A stretch of 41,810 bases of DNA from Tubiluchus corallicola (taxonomy: Eukaryota; Priapulida; Priapulimorpha; Priapulimorphida; Tubiluchidae). The position numbers and the translations under genes were made by a program. Numbering within the stretch: the stretch's first letter is position 1; the number at the start of each line of letters is the position of its first letter. Below are positions 11,901-18,801 of the stretch, piece after piece. The notes beneath the pieces are model-generated. The model was not told where the DNA came from, ran no database searches, and saw only the letters and a list, made by a program, of their open reading frames with translations. The DNA lies in contig JAQGDQ010001423.1 in assembly GCA_030141605.1 (NCBI GenBank), positions 1-41,810 on the forward strand, in the 5' to 3' direction.

Positions 11901-12288
11901 AGCACATAACAAAATTATCAAAACAATGACTTTTGCTGGGTTCCGCGATCATGCTACCCCCTCCTATTATGCTTTGCAATTATTAAAAATTAATGAAATT
12001 TATAAGCTTGAGTTAGCGAAATTCATGTTCAACTATAAAAAGGGCATTCTACCTAAATTATACGGCAATTATTTCAAAAAGATTAGTGACGTTCACCAGT
12101 ATTCTACGAGAGCAGCTACCAAACAAAACTATTTTCAGGAAAGATTTAACACAACAAAAGGTTTACAAACTTTAAAACATAATGGTACAGTTCTATGGAA
12201 TACTCTTTCAGATGATCTTAAGCAATCAACTAGTATCTATCACTTAAGTAAATTATACAAATGTCAACTCTTGCAAACTTATTACTGA
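8968..12288 (+). CDS. LINE ORF2: PHD finger, AP-type endonuclease and reverse transcriptase
   Basis: This 1106-residue polyprotein nicks target DNA and copies LINE RNA at the nick. Residues 6-56 form a Cys4-His-Cys3 PHD-like finger (CTKC, CDVC, HLKC, CQQC). The EEP endonuclease spans about 140-372, with HFN at the first catalytic strand, ISET near 172, GGVGVYV near 202, GDIN at 295 and ADHLP at 362. The RT covers about 590-930: AKVIPIYKKDD, NNYRPISLI, FGFRKNHST, motif A FLDLTKAFD (Asp742), motif B VPQGSTLGPLLF, motif C FADD (828-831), motif D NKLTVNYNKTKF and IKYLGVYIDD. The C-terminus carries GTVLWNTLSDDL. There is no RNase H. The ATG at 8968 leads directly into the finger and is well supported. 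There are no internal stops and the catalytic residues I checked are present, so this copy could encode an active enzyme. Confidence 0.95.
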   Translation: MVSFNCTKCNKTCKANQNSIQCDVCSLWTHLKCTMLSHHDFVNLASSNDSYFCQQCINDVLPLQFIDDDEFMEMTNHYQFSNFVKDLSCFSSIYDSSSLVHCNRDDTDIDNYRLQYDSKYINLANLSSDKSTDKANNDTFIIHFNTSSLRKYYSDMTDTLTQFQKMPELIAISETRIHESDTFLCNIPGYSFLHYDSNTAAGGVGVYVKSNLNFKIKPEYKIRTCKNVIVNGISTTSRLALEDLWLEIASTDNKKAFIFGIIYRHPNTPVEHFHDELESVLCTINSTGKPAYICGDINIDLYQHDNKPFINKYLNMLFSNQFTPIITRPTRITPTSHTLIDHIYTNNLSAPITSGIITNPIADHLPIFAIIRNTNLLHNNIKKTVRCTRSFNQGNFLSELQVNISNLTLNDGEADIHSYCSQFMDSFKTLLDKHAPLKTLSRKNSKTIAKPWITPGILNSIKTRSRMYTTHKLSNSLYKQNLYKTYSNKLNHIKHASKKKYYSQILLANKNNMKQTWSTINELLKIKKKTASIMPTKVRYQGTTSCDPHHKANAFNSFFANIGISLASRITQPQNCKYTDYLMHPQENSFYITPVSEIEISQAIDRLDPNKAKGPYDIPITYFKMSKNIILAPLTNLFNASILTGTFPDTLKLAKVIPIYKKDDPNELNNYRPISLISPIAKIFESILYKRLMTYLIKNDTISCFQFGFRKNHSTILATAEIIDNLLTNLDNKLLTCGIFLDLTKAFDTVQHDILLNKMDYYGIRGITQKLFQSYLTNRHQFTVVDNFASDLCSIQCGVPQGSTLGPLLFLIYINDLPLCTNMQTRLFADDTNLFLADNDTQNLELKSNEELIKINTWMRTNKLTVNYNKTKFMIIRNKFENNENSIITVSMQDCLLEQVSDIKYLGVYIDDTLNWSTHIKNITYKVSKVTGIFFKLRHYLSTDILKMIYFAIVYPHIKYCILSWGTAKKSVLKPLTAAHNKIIKTMTFAGFRDHATPSYYALQLLKINEIYKLELAKFMFNYKKGILPKLYGNYFKKISDVHQYSTRAATKQNYFQERFNTTKGLQTLKHNGTVLWNTLSDDLKQSTSIYHLSKLYKCQLLQTYY

Positions 12289-12797
12289 ACAACTTTTATT
12301 CCTTTTGCAAGAACAGTTACTGTTATAGCAGGATCAATTAACTTCCATATTTAATTGTTTATTGTCTAACTTCTGTAGATCATTTTCAAAGTCTGGACTC
12401 CAATTGTCAATCTCCTCATGCAGTCATACAGGTAATTTTTTGTGCTCTAACTATCTGCCAATTTATTTTACATCAGATCATCAAAAATCGCTCTGTATTT
12501 TTTTTTTTACATTATGCTTGCGTTATAAAGTAAATTTCAGTTGCCATTGTTATTATGTTCCTGATGTCAGATTTTTATTTCAGTTCTTGTTTCAGTCCTT
12601 ATTTCAGTTATCTTCAGTTTGATTTTTTTATTATTATTATTATGCACTTATTATTACTGTGTATGAATTGTACTAACACATTATAAGCATATCATTATCA
12701 ATTTTATGTCATTCCTAACAATTTAATTTTTATTATAAGCAGTACTAACACTAATACACTGTAGCATAGCACCTTTAAAAAATGTTCATCACTAACC
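12289..12797 (+). other. LINE 3' UTR upstream of the hairpin
   Basis: Non-coding AT-rich sequence between the ORF2 stop and the 3' hairpin. An 86-codon frame at 12362-12622 has no RT-like motif and is regarded as chance. Confidence 0.7.
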
Positions 12798-12842
12798 AAA
12801 GGGCAGCTGACTAGATGACCAATTGGTCTTTCGCTGCCCTTT
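12798..12842 (+). promoter_or_regulatory. Two-storey 3' UTR hairpin of the LINE
   Basis: The outer stem AAAGGGCAGC (12798-12807) pairs perfectly with GCTGCCCTTT (12833-12842). Inside are TGACTAGAT, the inner stem GACC (12817-12820) with GGTC (12825-12828) around AATT, then TTTC. The same architecture recurs on the minus strand at 41711-41753 with a different but complementary outer stem. In CR1/L2-group elements the RT is thought to recognise 3' RNA structure, so this is a likely template-recognition element; that role is inference. Confidence 0.75.
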
Positions 12843-12906
12843 CTTCACATTTTTGTTGCTAAATTAATTGTATTGTAACTGTGTGTGTTAAAAGATAAAT
12901 AAAAGA

Positions 12907-12931
12907 TTATTATTATTATTATTATTATTAT
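12907..12931 (+). repeat. (ATT)n tail of the LINE
   Basis: About eight ATT repeats directly after AGATAAATAAAAG replace a poly-A tail, as usual for CR1-group LINEs. The 56-bp minisatellite resumes right after it. Confidence 0.9.
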
Positions 12932-13030
12932 TGAATATAAGACGCTTGAGGCTCAACTATAGACATTCTATGTATTCTTTCAATTGTGAATATAAGCCAT
13001 GGCTCAGCAGTCAAAATCTAACTTTCTTCT
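12932..13030. repeat. 56-bp minisatellite, right part of the split array
   Basis: Two diverged units continue the array interrupted at about 8302: ATTGAATATAAGACGCTTGA, then TATTCTTTCAATTGTGAATA with TAAGCC. Confidence 0.8.
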
Positions 13031-13330
13031 GCATTTTGTTTGTGGAATTTTGTTTGTTTCTTTAGCACCGAGACTTGCGTTTGAGGAATGTTATATTACG
13101 ATAAACTATTTGTGGTTTGTTATTGTTTCAAATAAATTTTTTATCCAAATAAAGCGTTGAATTTATCCTAATAAAACGTGCCTATGCTCAACAGGTTACT
13201 GAACACTTTATAATCATGATCACAGTTTTTCTTAGTTCTCCCTCCATTTAATCTTTCATTCACTACCCCCCCCCCCACATTTATGTATATATTATCATTA
13301 TTTCAATTATTAATCACTTTTTTAAGATTT
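13031..13330. other. No gene seen; poly-C run
   Basis: AT-rich sequence with a C-run near 13267-13276. No supported feature otherwise. Confidence 0.5.
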
Positions 13331-13550
13331 CCACGTACAGTTTGGCCTGTCAAGCTATGCTTTTAGGCTCAAACTGTATGCATCAAAATTATTCTGTAAT
13401 GTAATTTGTACCTGTATATGCTGCATAAGAATCTGTTTTGTAATTTCTGGATTATATTGCATTTATATTTATATTTACTTCGGTAGAAAATTAGCTGTAT
13501 TTTTATTATAACTGTAAGATGCAGTGTGGAAATAAATGTTCCTGTTCCTT
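13331..13550 (+). mobile_element. LINE 3' UTR relic with hairpin and (GTTCCT)n tail
   Basis: The stem TACAGTTTG (13336-13344) pairs with CAAACTGTA (13370-13378). GCC/GGC and AGC/GCT stack inside it. After about 150 bp of AT-rich sequence the segment ends GTGTGGAAATAAATGTTCCT with two GTTCCT repeats. This is the layout of a CR1-group 3' end. No RT coding sequence is left. The motif GTTCCTTTATTAGTGT is repeated about 75 bp downstream (13615), so part of the junction was duplicated. Confidence 0.6.
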
Positions 13551-14121
13551 TATTAGTGTTGCTGAACAATAGACCACATATTATAGATGGTCAAGAGGTA
13601 GAAGTGAAGCGACCTGTTCCTTTATTAGTGTGACAGAAGACTTCGAATATTATGGCAGACTTTTGGATTGTTTTTGACAGCTTATTGTAGATGCTGATCC
13701 TTGTATATTGCGCTTTCAGGAAGCAAGACATGTGGACAGGATCAGGTCTTGTACTGACATTCGTCCACAAGTTCAACCAAGCTCAAGCAAAATACAATGG
13801 TATTATTGTTTGGAGATTAAACACTTGTAGAAGCAGTGTGCTCTCTGAATTCAATTTTCGCTGATTTTCTGTCTGACATTTAACCTGATTGTACAAAAAC
13901 TCAGCCATATTATTTACAGTCACTATGTATTGTTGAGACAACTTGGTGTTGCCCAGGTAGTAAGTATTCCATTGATACTGACCTAGGCAAAGTGGGAGAT
14001 TACAGAAGTTTTATGGGAAAAATACTTCAGAACTGAAAAGTTACTGGGAAATATAAATAAAATAAATATAAACGGATAAAATTCTTAAATTTAACATTTT
14101 TGGTACACGTGTGCTAGACTG
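13551..14121. other. No confident gene; one weak open segment
   Basis: After an AG at about 13720, a frame stays open for some 38 codons (EARHVDRIRSCTDIRPQVQPSSSKIQW). The only plausible donor would create a stop when joined to the next candidate exon. No homology was recognised. Confidence 0.35.
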
Positions 14122-14166
14122 TTGTCATTTTTACATGTGCGTAAATTAAGCACGTATTGCATGCGC
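14122..14166 (+). repeat. 45-bp exact direct repeat, left copy
   Basis: TTGTCATTTTTACATGTGCG plus the next 25 bp, ending GCATGCGC, is repeated without mismatch at 14746-14790. The two copies bracket the candidate two-exon gene at 14255-14587. Confidence 0.95.
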
Positions 14167-14254
14167 AATTTTTCATCTACTATCTCAGCAAACTTATAAT
14201 TGCCTGTAGTATCAGATCACGCACATTTTCTAGTTTTTGCTCAATTTGATATTT

Positions 14255-14587
14255 ATGTCTGATAATTTATTTTTTAGAAAACGCAAGTCTGATGATAGTG
14301 ATCAAAAAATTGCACCAAGTAAACCGAAGGCAGCTAAAATAACACTGATAAGTGCAGCACATAAGTAAGTCTTCGCTAAAACCTAATAAATTACAAAATC
14401 ATGGCCTGTCAGTTCACGAATTGCACAAATATTTATCTACCTTTAATCATTACTAGATGCTTGTGACATTTTCTGCATTTGCTTTAGATTGAGAAGAAGA
14501 TACCAGAAGAACAGAATGTTGAAAGAGGAATCTTCAAAGGTGACATTTAGTCAGATCAAGATAGTTCAGAGAGAAGGGGATATGTGA
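14255..14587 (+). CDS. Candidate small two-exon gene, 69 aa, unknown function
   Basis: Proposed exon 1 (14255-14364) starts at an ATG and ends at a consensus donor GTAAGT. The 123-nt intron ends in GCATTTGCTTTAG. Exon 2 (14488-14587) keeps phase and ends in TGA. AATAAA lies at 14683-14688, about 95 nt past the stop. The 69-residue product is very basic and begins MSDNLFFRKRKSDDSD, with LRRRYQKNRMLKEES across the second exon start, which suggests a nuclear or nucleic-acid-binding peptide. An alternative donor after TCTTCAAAG (14539) would join in phase to the open segment at 15098. The start context is weak (T at -3). I recognise no family; chance is a real alternative. Unspliced, exon 1 stops at TAA just inside the donor. 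Confidence 0.33.
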
Positions 14588-14682
14588 TAGAAAGGGGCCA
14601 AATTTGTTATATCATGTAAAATAACAATTTCCACTGAGTTTTCTGACAATTTATTTCTTTATTTTTCTTTAATCCTTTTTTG

Positions 14683-14688
14683 AATAAA
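14683..14688 (+). terminator. Possible polyadenylation signal
   Basis: AATAAA followed by a T-run, downstream of the candidate gene stop at 14587. The hexamer is frequent in AT-rich DNA, so support depends on the gene being real. Confidence 0.3.
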
Positions 14689-14745
14689 CTTTTTTTTTAA
14701 ATTCTGACTGTTGTTAGTATATTGGGACATCACGTAATTATGCAA

Positions 14746-14790
14746 TTGTCATTTTTACATGTGCGTAAATTAAGCACGTATTGCATGCGC
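14746..14790 (+). repeat. 45-bp exact direct repeat, right copy
   Basis: Identical to 14122-14166, starting 624 bp downstream of it. Sequences outside and inside the copies differ. Confidence 0.95.
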
Positions 14791-14792
14791 TT

Positions 14793-14877
14793 ATGTCTCT
14801 CTCTCACTCTCTCTGTTTCTTTCTCTCTCTCTCTCTCTTTGACTCCCTCTTTCTCTCTTCCTCTCTCCCTCTTTCTT

Positions 14878-14925
<48 letters not shown>

Positions 14926-14995
14926 ACTCTCTCACTCTCTCACTCACCCACTCCCACACCCACTCCCACACCCACACCCACTCCCACACTCACTC
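14793..14995. repeat. CT-rich tract grading into CCCACA repeats
   Basis: Low-complexity (CT)n with T interruptions (14793-14943), then (CTCCCACACCCA)n (about 14944-14990). The Ser-Leu and Arg-Glu frames are artefacts. Confidence 0.95.
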
Positions 14996-15094
14996 CCTCA
15001 ATGTCCTGTACAATGTTCGCTCTGTAAATTGAACTAATAATCCTGACACTTATCTATAAAGGCAAAAATAATTTGCAAACGTGTTTTATTGTGA

Positions 15095-15819
15095 CAGGAT
15101 GTTACAAGCAAGGAAATACAGCCAATATACTGCTGGCTTTCGTCGCAGTCTGCCGTTTTCGTATTCGCAAACTATTTCGATAAACAAGTACGTGCCTTTA
15201 ACCCTTTCATACCCATTGTATCCCGTGGGATACGAGAATATTTTCTGCCTTTAAAATTAATAAAATTTTAAAACTGACATTTATTTGATCTGTTAATAGT
15301 TATTTTGATTTAAACCAGTAACAATAGACTAAAAATGGTGATAAAATGGCAAACTAGAAAATCTACATAGCATAAAAAACTGCGCAAGGTACAGTACTTT
15401 AGAGACGACTTTGTACAGATCAGCATAGCAGGCATACTAAATGTCTTAAATACTTTAAAAAATTATCAGCAGTTGCAAAATGAAGCACATTTTATGCTTC
15501 CATTGAATCCCAATGTATCCCGTGGGATACAGGCTATATTTAGCACACAGGTACAGGTAGAAAAAACAATTATTATGTGTAAACAAGATGGACATACTGA
15601 ACAAAAGTACCAAGCCAAAAATTTTTTTCTTATTAAAAAAATAATTTGGGACTGAAAGGGTTAACTATTCTGTTATTATGTCAACTACACGTCAACGAAT
15701 AAGAAGCCCCAGTTTGCAACACTGTGGTTTGCAATTGTGTGCATTGTGTAAGGTGAGAAAACGAAGAAAAATGCAAGAATTCTGTTTATTTGTGCTAAAG
15801 CACCTTTGTGCCTTTTAGT
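15095..15819 (+). pseudogene. Open frame apparently split by a transposon
   Basis: From CAG at 15095 the frame is open to the piggyBac-like element at 15202. If the element and one TTAA are disregarded, the same frame continues from 15661 to a TAG at 15817-15819, about 85 codons in all. An upstream stop (15092-15094) sits next to an acceptor-like GTGACAG (15091-15097). The flanks also offer a donor-like CAA|GTACGT at 15187-15193 and AAG|GTGAGA near 15753. No domain was recognised (segments read EIQPIYCWLSSQ and CKVRKRRKMQEF). An open frame this long could occur by chance, so this is only a pointer to a possible disrupted exon. Confidence 0.22.
15198..15664. mobile_element. piggyBac-like MITE (TTAA target duplication)
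   Basis: The element (15202-15660, 459 bp) lies between TTAA at 15198-15201 and TTAA at 15661-15664. Its ends are CCCTTTCATACCCA and the complement of CCCTTTCAGTCCCA. Near each end, but both in the same orientation, is GTATCCCGTGGGATAC (15218-15233 and 15515-15530), a 7-bp inverted repeat around GT. TTAA plus CCC ends are characteristic of piggyBac-type transposition. The 60-codon frame inside it (15473-15655) has no transposase motif, so it is non-autonomous. Confidence 0.82.
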
Positions 15820-15919
15820 CAGTGTGCTCTCAATTAACTGAATTACTGTTCAGTCGCCGATTATGTCGATTTATACAGGGTTGTGTTATCGATTAATCTA
15901 TTAATTGCCCATTACTATG

Positions 15920-16331
15920 TACAGTCTAACCTCGTTATCTCGCCCCTCGTTATGTCGCCAAACAGACAAACTCAGAGGTGAATCGATCAATACATATACC
16001 GTGTCGATCAATATAACCGCGGTATGTAGACAATGCTGCTGTACTCGATAGACAGACATAATTAATCTAGTGTGTGTCTCACCAGGATTAGATTAGGAGT
16101 GCTGTGGTTGGTTAATGCGCAGAGAAACTAAAGCGTCTCCGATATCCTTACTCTATACCACCAAAGCTGCGAAATATATTTTATATGTACATAGAGGAAC
16201 ACTATGTTAATCAATTATTATGTATATACATATAGACTAACTTCGTTATATTTCCGTTATCTCGCCATACTCGCCTCTCGCCAAAAATTTGCCCTTGACG
16301 GACAGTGGCGAGATAACGAGACTAGACTGTA
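15920..16331. mobile_element. pogo/Tigger-like MITE (TA target duplication)
   Basis: The element (15922-16329, 408 bp) is flanked by TA on both sides. Its inverted ends are CAGTCTAACCTCGTTATCTC-GCC on the left and the complement of CAGTCTAGTCTCGTTATCTC-GCC on the right, about 21 of 23 matching. CAGT..CTCGTTAT ends and a TA duplication are diagnostic of the pogo/Tigger branch of Tc1-mariner. A second internal GTTATCTCGCC-like motif occurs near 16257. No transposase is encoded. Confidence 0.87.
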
Positions 16332-16441
16332 TGACAGTAGGTCCAAATAGATGAAAGCAACATTCGACCCTGCCAGTTTTCATGAGAATTCAAAACTTCA
16401 ATTATTAAAATATTTTCACAAAAAACCGTAGCATTATTTAT

Positions 16442-17300
16442 TTAAAGGAAAGGACGAGTCAGTTACCAAAGTCGGATTTATTTTACTGTTATCGCTTAAG
16501 CTCAGAAAAATATCAGAAAAGAAATTTTAAACAAAAACTGCCTATAAAGCAGGGGTGTGCAAATTACCTGACTAGCCGGGCCACATTAAACGTTCCCGCA
16601 ATTCCTGCGGGCCACAGGCAGTTTGATCAAGGATCCAAGTACAGAAAGGCCTAATAGCGATTTTTTTGCATCCGACCTGCGTACATCATTACTACTGCAC
16701 TTAAGAAACTATTTTAGAAGTTATTAAAATTTATATTACAAACCATATGTTTCTACTTTCAGGACAGATAGTGGTAATTTCATTACAATGCATATTAGTA
16801 ATGTGTATCACACAGTCTGTGTAGTACAGTGACATTAAGCTACAACCGTCTTGTAAGGATTAATGGCATCCGATCTAGTAGAAAAAACTACCCGCACTAT
16901 CTTTGGGATCGTGGCACGGACTACAGCTGGACACACTCAATTAATCACCCGGGCCGCACTTTCATTAGGTTGACAAATCTCTTTGCCGGCCGCACAAATT
17001 CTTTCGGCGGGCCACAAGTGGCCCGCGGGCCTCAATTTGCACACCCCTGCTATAAAGCATAGAGTTAATTTATACTACCGCTGTATAGAAATTTTCAGCC
17101 ATGGTGGCTATGAACAACGTCATTGGTGGAAGAGTGGGCGTTTAAAATGGGAACACCCAAGCATGAAACGGTTCTTACTTTAAAGTGATTTTACTAGTTA
17201 CGTGAGACGCTTATTGCACTTTTATTATTAAATCTTTCTAACATTTTTTGCGAACATTGAAATAAGCCTAACTTTCCAGAAGGCTTGACCTTTCCTTTAA
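16442..17300. mobile_element. TTAA-flanked MITE carrying a nested hAT MITE
   Basis: TTAA at 16442-16445 and 17297-17300 flank inverted ends AGGAAAGGACGAGTC (left) and the complement of AGGAAAGGTCAAGCC (right), 12 of 15 matching. Subtracting the inner hAT element and one copy of its duplication leaves about 340 bp. The TTAA duplication suggests a piggyBac-like mechanism, but the ends differ from the 15202 family, so it is a second family. No coding capacity. Confidence 0.55.
16542..17057. mobile_element. hAT MITE with perfect 8-bp duplication (nested)
   Basis: The element (16550-17049, 500 bp) has a perfect 8-bp target duplication, CTATAAAG at 16542-16549 and 17050-17057. The ends are CAGGGGTGTGCAAATT on the left and an exact complement on the right (AATTTGCACACCCCTG), with GC-rich subterminal GGCC motifs. 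This is a standard hAT architecture. It interrupts the TTAA-flanked element, so it is the younger insertion. The open frames across its right half are not transposase. Confidence 0.93.
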
Positions 17301-17835
17301 AGGTGTCCTAATATTTGACTGAAAAAACATTCCAAATAATAAAGAAAATGATGGTGAAGAGAAAGACTATTCTCTTTTTGGTAAATTTTATATATGCTGG
17401 TACATTCGACTAACATAATTGTCATGTCAAAGCCTCTGTATAAAAGCCCTAAAAGCTGGTAACGGTTGGATAGCCCATTCAATGGTGGGTGTACTAGGCA
17501 TATTTAGTATTTGCAGGAGAGCCGTGGTTTCCCATAGGGCATTTTCCTGGATCCAACTCTCGATTTTTTGAAAATTTTCACAGCATCGGGTAGAAGAAGG
17601 ATTTGTAGTTCTGTGGAAAGGGGAGGAATTATACCGCATGACGACGTGGCCTCCACCAGGCCATTCTCGCAAAGCCATTGTTCTAACATCGTTCCATTGG
17701 ACTCTGCCTATAATTTTATTTCATAAAAAGCTGCTGGTGGCTTTGCATTAAGTAATTAATGAACGAACACCATGTAGGATGCTTGTGCATTATTGAATAT
17801 AAGTTGATTTAATATGCAAATTTTTTTGTTTTTAG
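17301..17835. other. No confident gene upstream of the kinesin exon
   Basis: About 17427-17689 is less AT-rich than its surroundings and has two overlapping minus-strand open frames (83 and 61 codons) that I do not recognise. A 56-bp-minisatellite fragment (ATTATTGAATATAAG, about 17793) precedes the polypyrimidine tract of the kinesin exon. If the kinesin gene is intact, this is its intron. Confidence 0.4.
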
Positions 17836-17990
17836 TCGTTCACATTCTGTCTTCTCGGTGACAAGTCTCATTAAAGAAAGTACGCCAGACGGAGAAGTAA
17901 TGAAGACTGGAAAACTAAACTTAGTTGATCTGGCAGGTAGCGAGAACATAGGACGTTCTGGAGCCATTGATAAGCGAGCACGAGAAGCTG
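17836..17990 (+). CDS. KIF11: Kinesin-5 (BimC/Eg5/KIF11-type) motor-domain exon
   Basis: A 155-nt exon encodes part of a plus-end-directed mitotic motor that slides spindle microtubules apart. It follows a T-rich tract ending TTTTTAG and ends at a donor, CTG|GTATGC. The frame starts after one leading base: RSHSVFSVT (end of the SSRSH switch I motif), a loop with [13 protein letters not shown], then [20 protein letters not shown] (switch II DLAGSE) and [15 protein letters not shown] plus KRAREAG is specific to kinesin-5; other kinesins differ here. Phases (2 in, 1 out) fit the split Ser and Gly codons expected. At one spot it reads TSLIKE where the family usually has TIxIKE. No other kinesin exon was found in the window, so it could be one exon of a long-intron gene or an isolated duplicate. 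Confidence 0.85.
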
Positions 17991-18115
17991 GTATGCCAAA
18001 GTTAAGACAAAACTGGACGATTGATTAAATTCAATCTCATTTTAATTTACTGACCAAAATATACATTTTCTTGCCTATAAAAGTCACCAATTGTTTCTAA
18101 TATTTGAACTAACTA

Positions 18116-18300
18116 ACTAACTGCAGTTTATGCAATGGTAGGCATCTTCCCTGTGCGTCAACCACGTTTGCATCAGCGAATATTGCTATAAAATGCTGAT
18201 GTGATGTCACGAAAATGAGCTCTATGTCACAGTTCGTGATCATGCTTATCACGGTGCCGCTCCTTTTTGCCAGCCACGCGAATGTGACAAAAAGGCACCA
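18116..18300 (-). repeat. Dispersed repeat C, minus-strand copy
   Basis: The reverse complement is homologous to 38496-38715. Shared blocks are GCCTTTTTGTCAC, GTGATAARCATGATCA-CGAACTG, and GGGAAGAYGCCTRCCATTGC. The order of the last block relative to the first is the same in both. Class unknown. This copy lies between the kinesin exon and its broken duplicate. Confidence 0.65.
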
Positions 18301-18315
18301 TTTGCTAGTCTTAGT

Positions 18316-18396
18316 GAATTTTAATATGCAAAATTTTTTGTTTTTAGTCGTTTACATTCTGTCTTCTCCGTGACAATTCGCATTAAAGAAAGTACG
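18316..18396 (+). pseudogene. Truncated second copy of the kinesin-5 exon start
   Basis: About 80 bp duplicate the acceptor region and first third of the exon at 17836. TTAATATGCAAA and the T-tract with TTTTTAG are repeated, then 49 nt of exon (18348-18396). It codes RLHSVFSVTIRIKEST and then loses homology at TACG|CTATTTTCG with no donor, so it cannot supply a working exon. A missense change turns the invariant SRSH motif into SRLH. Yet it reads TIRIKE, closer to the family consensus than the TSLIKE of the upstream copy. Either the intact-length copy has drifted, or both derive from a third, functional exon elsewhere. Confidence 0.8.
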
Positions 18397-18617
18397 CTAT
18401 TTTCGTCCAAGAAGTCATGGGTAACTTGAATATGATTTAATATATTTTTGGTTAAAACGTTTTAGACATAAATAATCTATGGCTATATATTAATAATTAT
18501 AATTGTCCTATAATAATGTTTAGGACACTAATAGTCCAATGATAACAGCTTATTTTCAAATTAGTCTTGATAGAACCCGGTTGGCAGAACGAGCGGTAAT
18601 TAAAACTTTACTCTTAC

Positions 18618-18686
18618 GTGTCAGGAATTGAACCCGCGACCTCCAGGGTGGGAAACGAACACATTACATTTGAGCTAACCCCCGAA
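18618..18686 (-). repeat. tRNA-derived SINE head, minus strand
   Basis: Read on the minus strand it has an A-box-like TTAGCTCAAATG and a perfect B box GGTTCAATTCC (18624-18634 on the plus strand), spaced as in a tRNA. The T-stem and acceptor stem are imperfect, so it is a SINE or tRNA pseudogene and not a tRNA gene. It differs from the SINE at 3009. Confidence 0.55.
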
Positions 18687-18801
18687 ACTTTTGCTCTTGA
18701 ATAACGCATAGATATTTGCTTTTTCTTTTCAGTTAGATGTGCAGTTAGATGGATAAAATAGTTAACCTGTGAGGATAAAGAAATTATTGTACTTTTTATA
18801 G

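Larger units (their letters stand above)
8303..12931 (+). mobile_element. Near full-length CR1-like LINE (ORF1 + ORF2)
   Basis: A non-LTR retrotransposon of about 4.6 kb holds a 5'-truncated ORF1, a 37-nt spacer, an intact ORF2 and a 3' UTR with a structured hairpin (12798-12842). It ends AAAAGATAAATAAAAG with an (ATT)n tail (12907-12931). Both junctions fall inside the 56-bp minisatellite: left flank AATTATTCATTCA, right flank ATTGAATATAAG, which together rebuild one unit. No long target duplication is visible, as is common for this group. EEP nuclease plus RT, no RNase H and a PHD finger place it in the CR1/L2/Daphne/Crack assemblage; the exact clade was not resolved. Intact reading frames and a clean junction point to a fairly young insertion. 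Confidence 0.93.

Noticed and set aside
13720-13850. Exon beginning EARHVDRIRSC
   Set aside because: Joining its only plausible donor to the candidate exon at 14278 creates a stop codon; no homology recognised.
15473-15655. 60-codon frame as a gene
   Set aside because: Entirely inside the piggyBac-like MITE and without transposase residues.
16829-17183. Proline/glycine-rich frames
   Set aside because: They lie across the right end of an hAT MITE whose termini and target duplication are clear.
17427-17689. Minus-strand overlapping frames of 83 and 61 codons
   Set aside because: Composition is less AT-rich than the flanks, but no known domain, start context or splice framing; two competing frames suggest chance.
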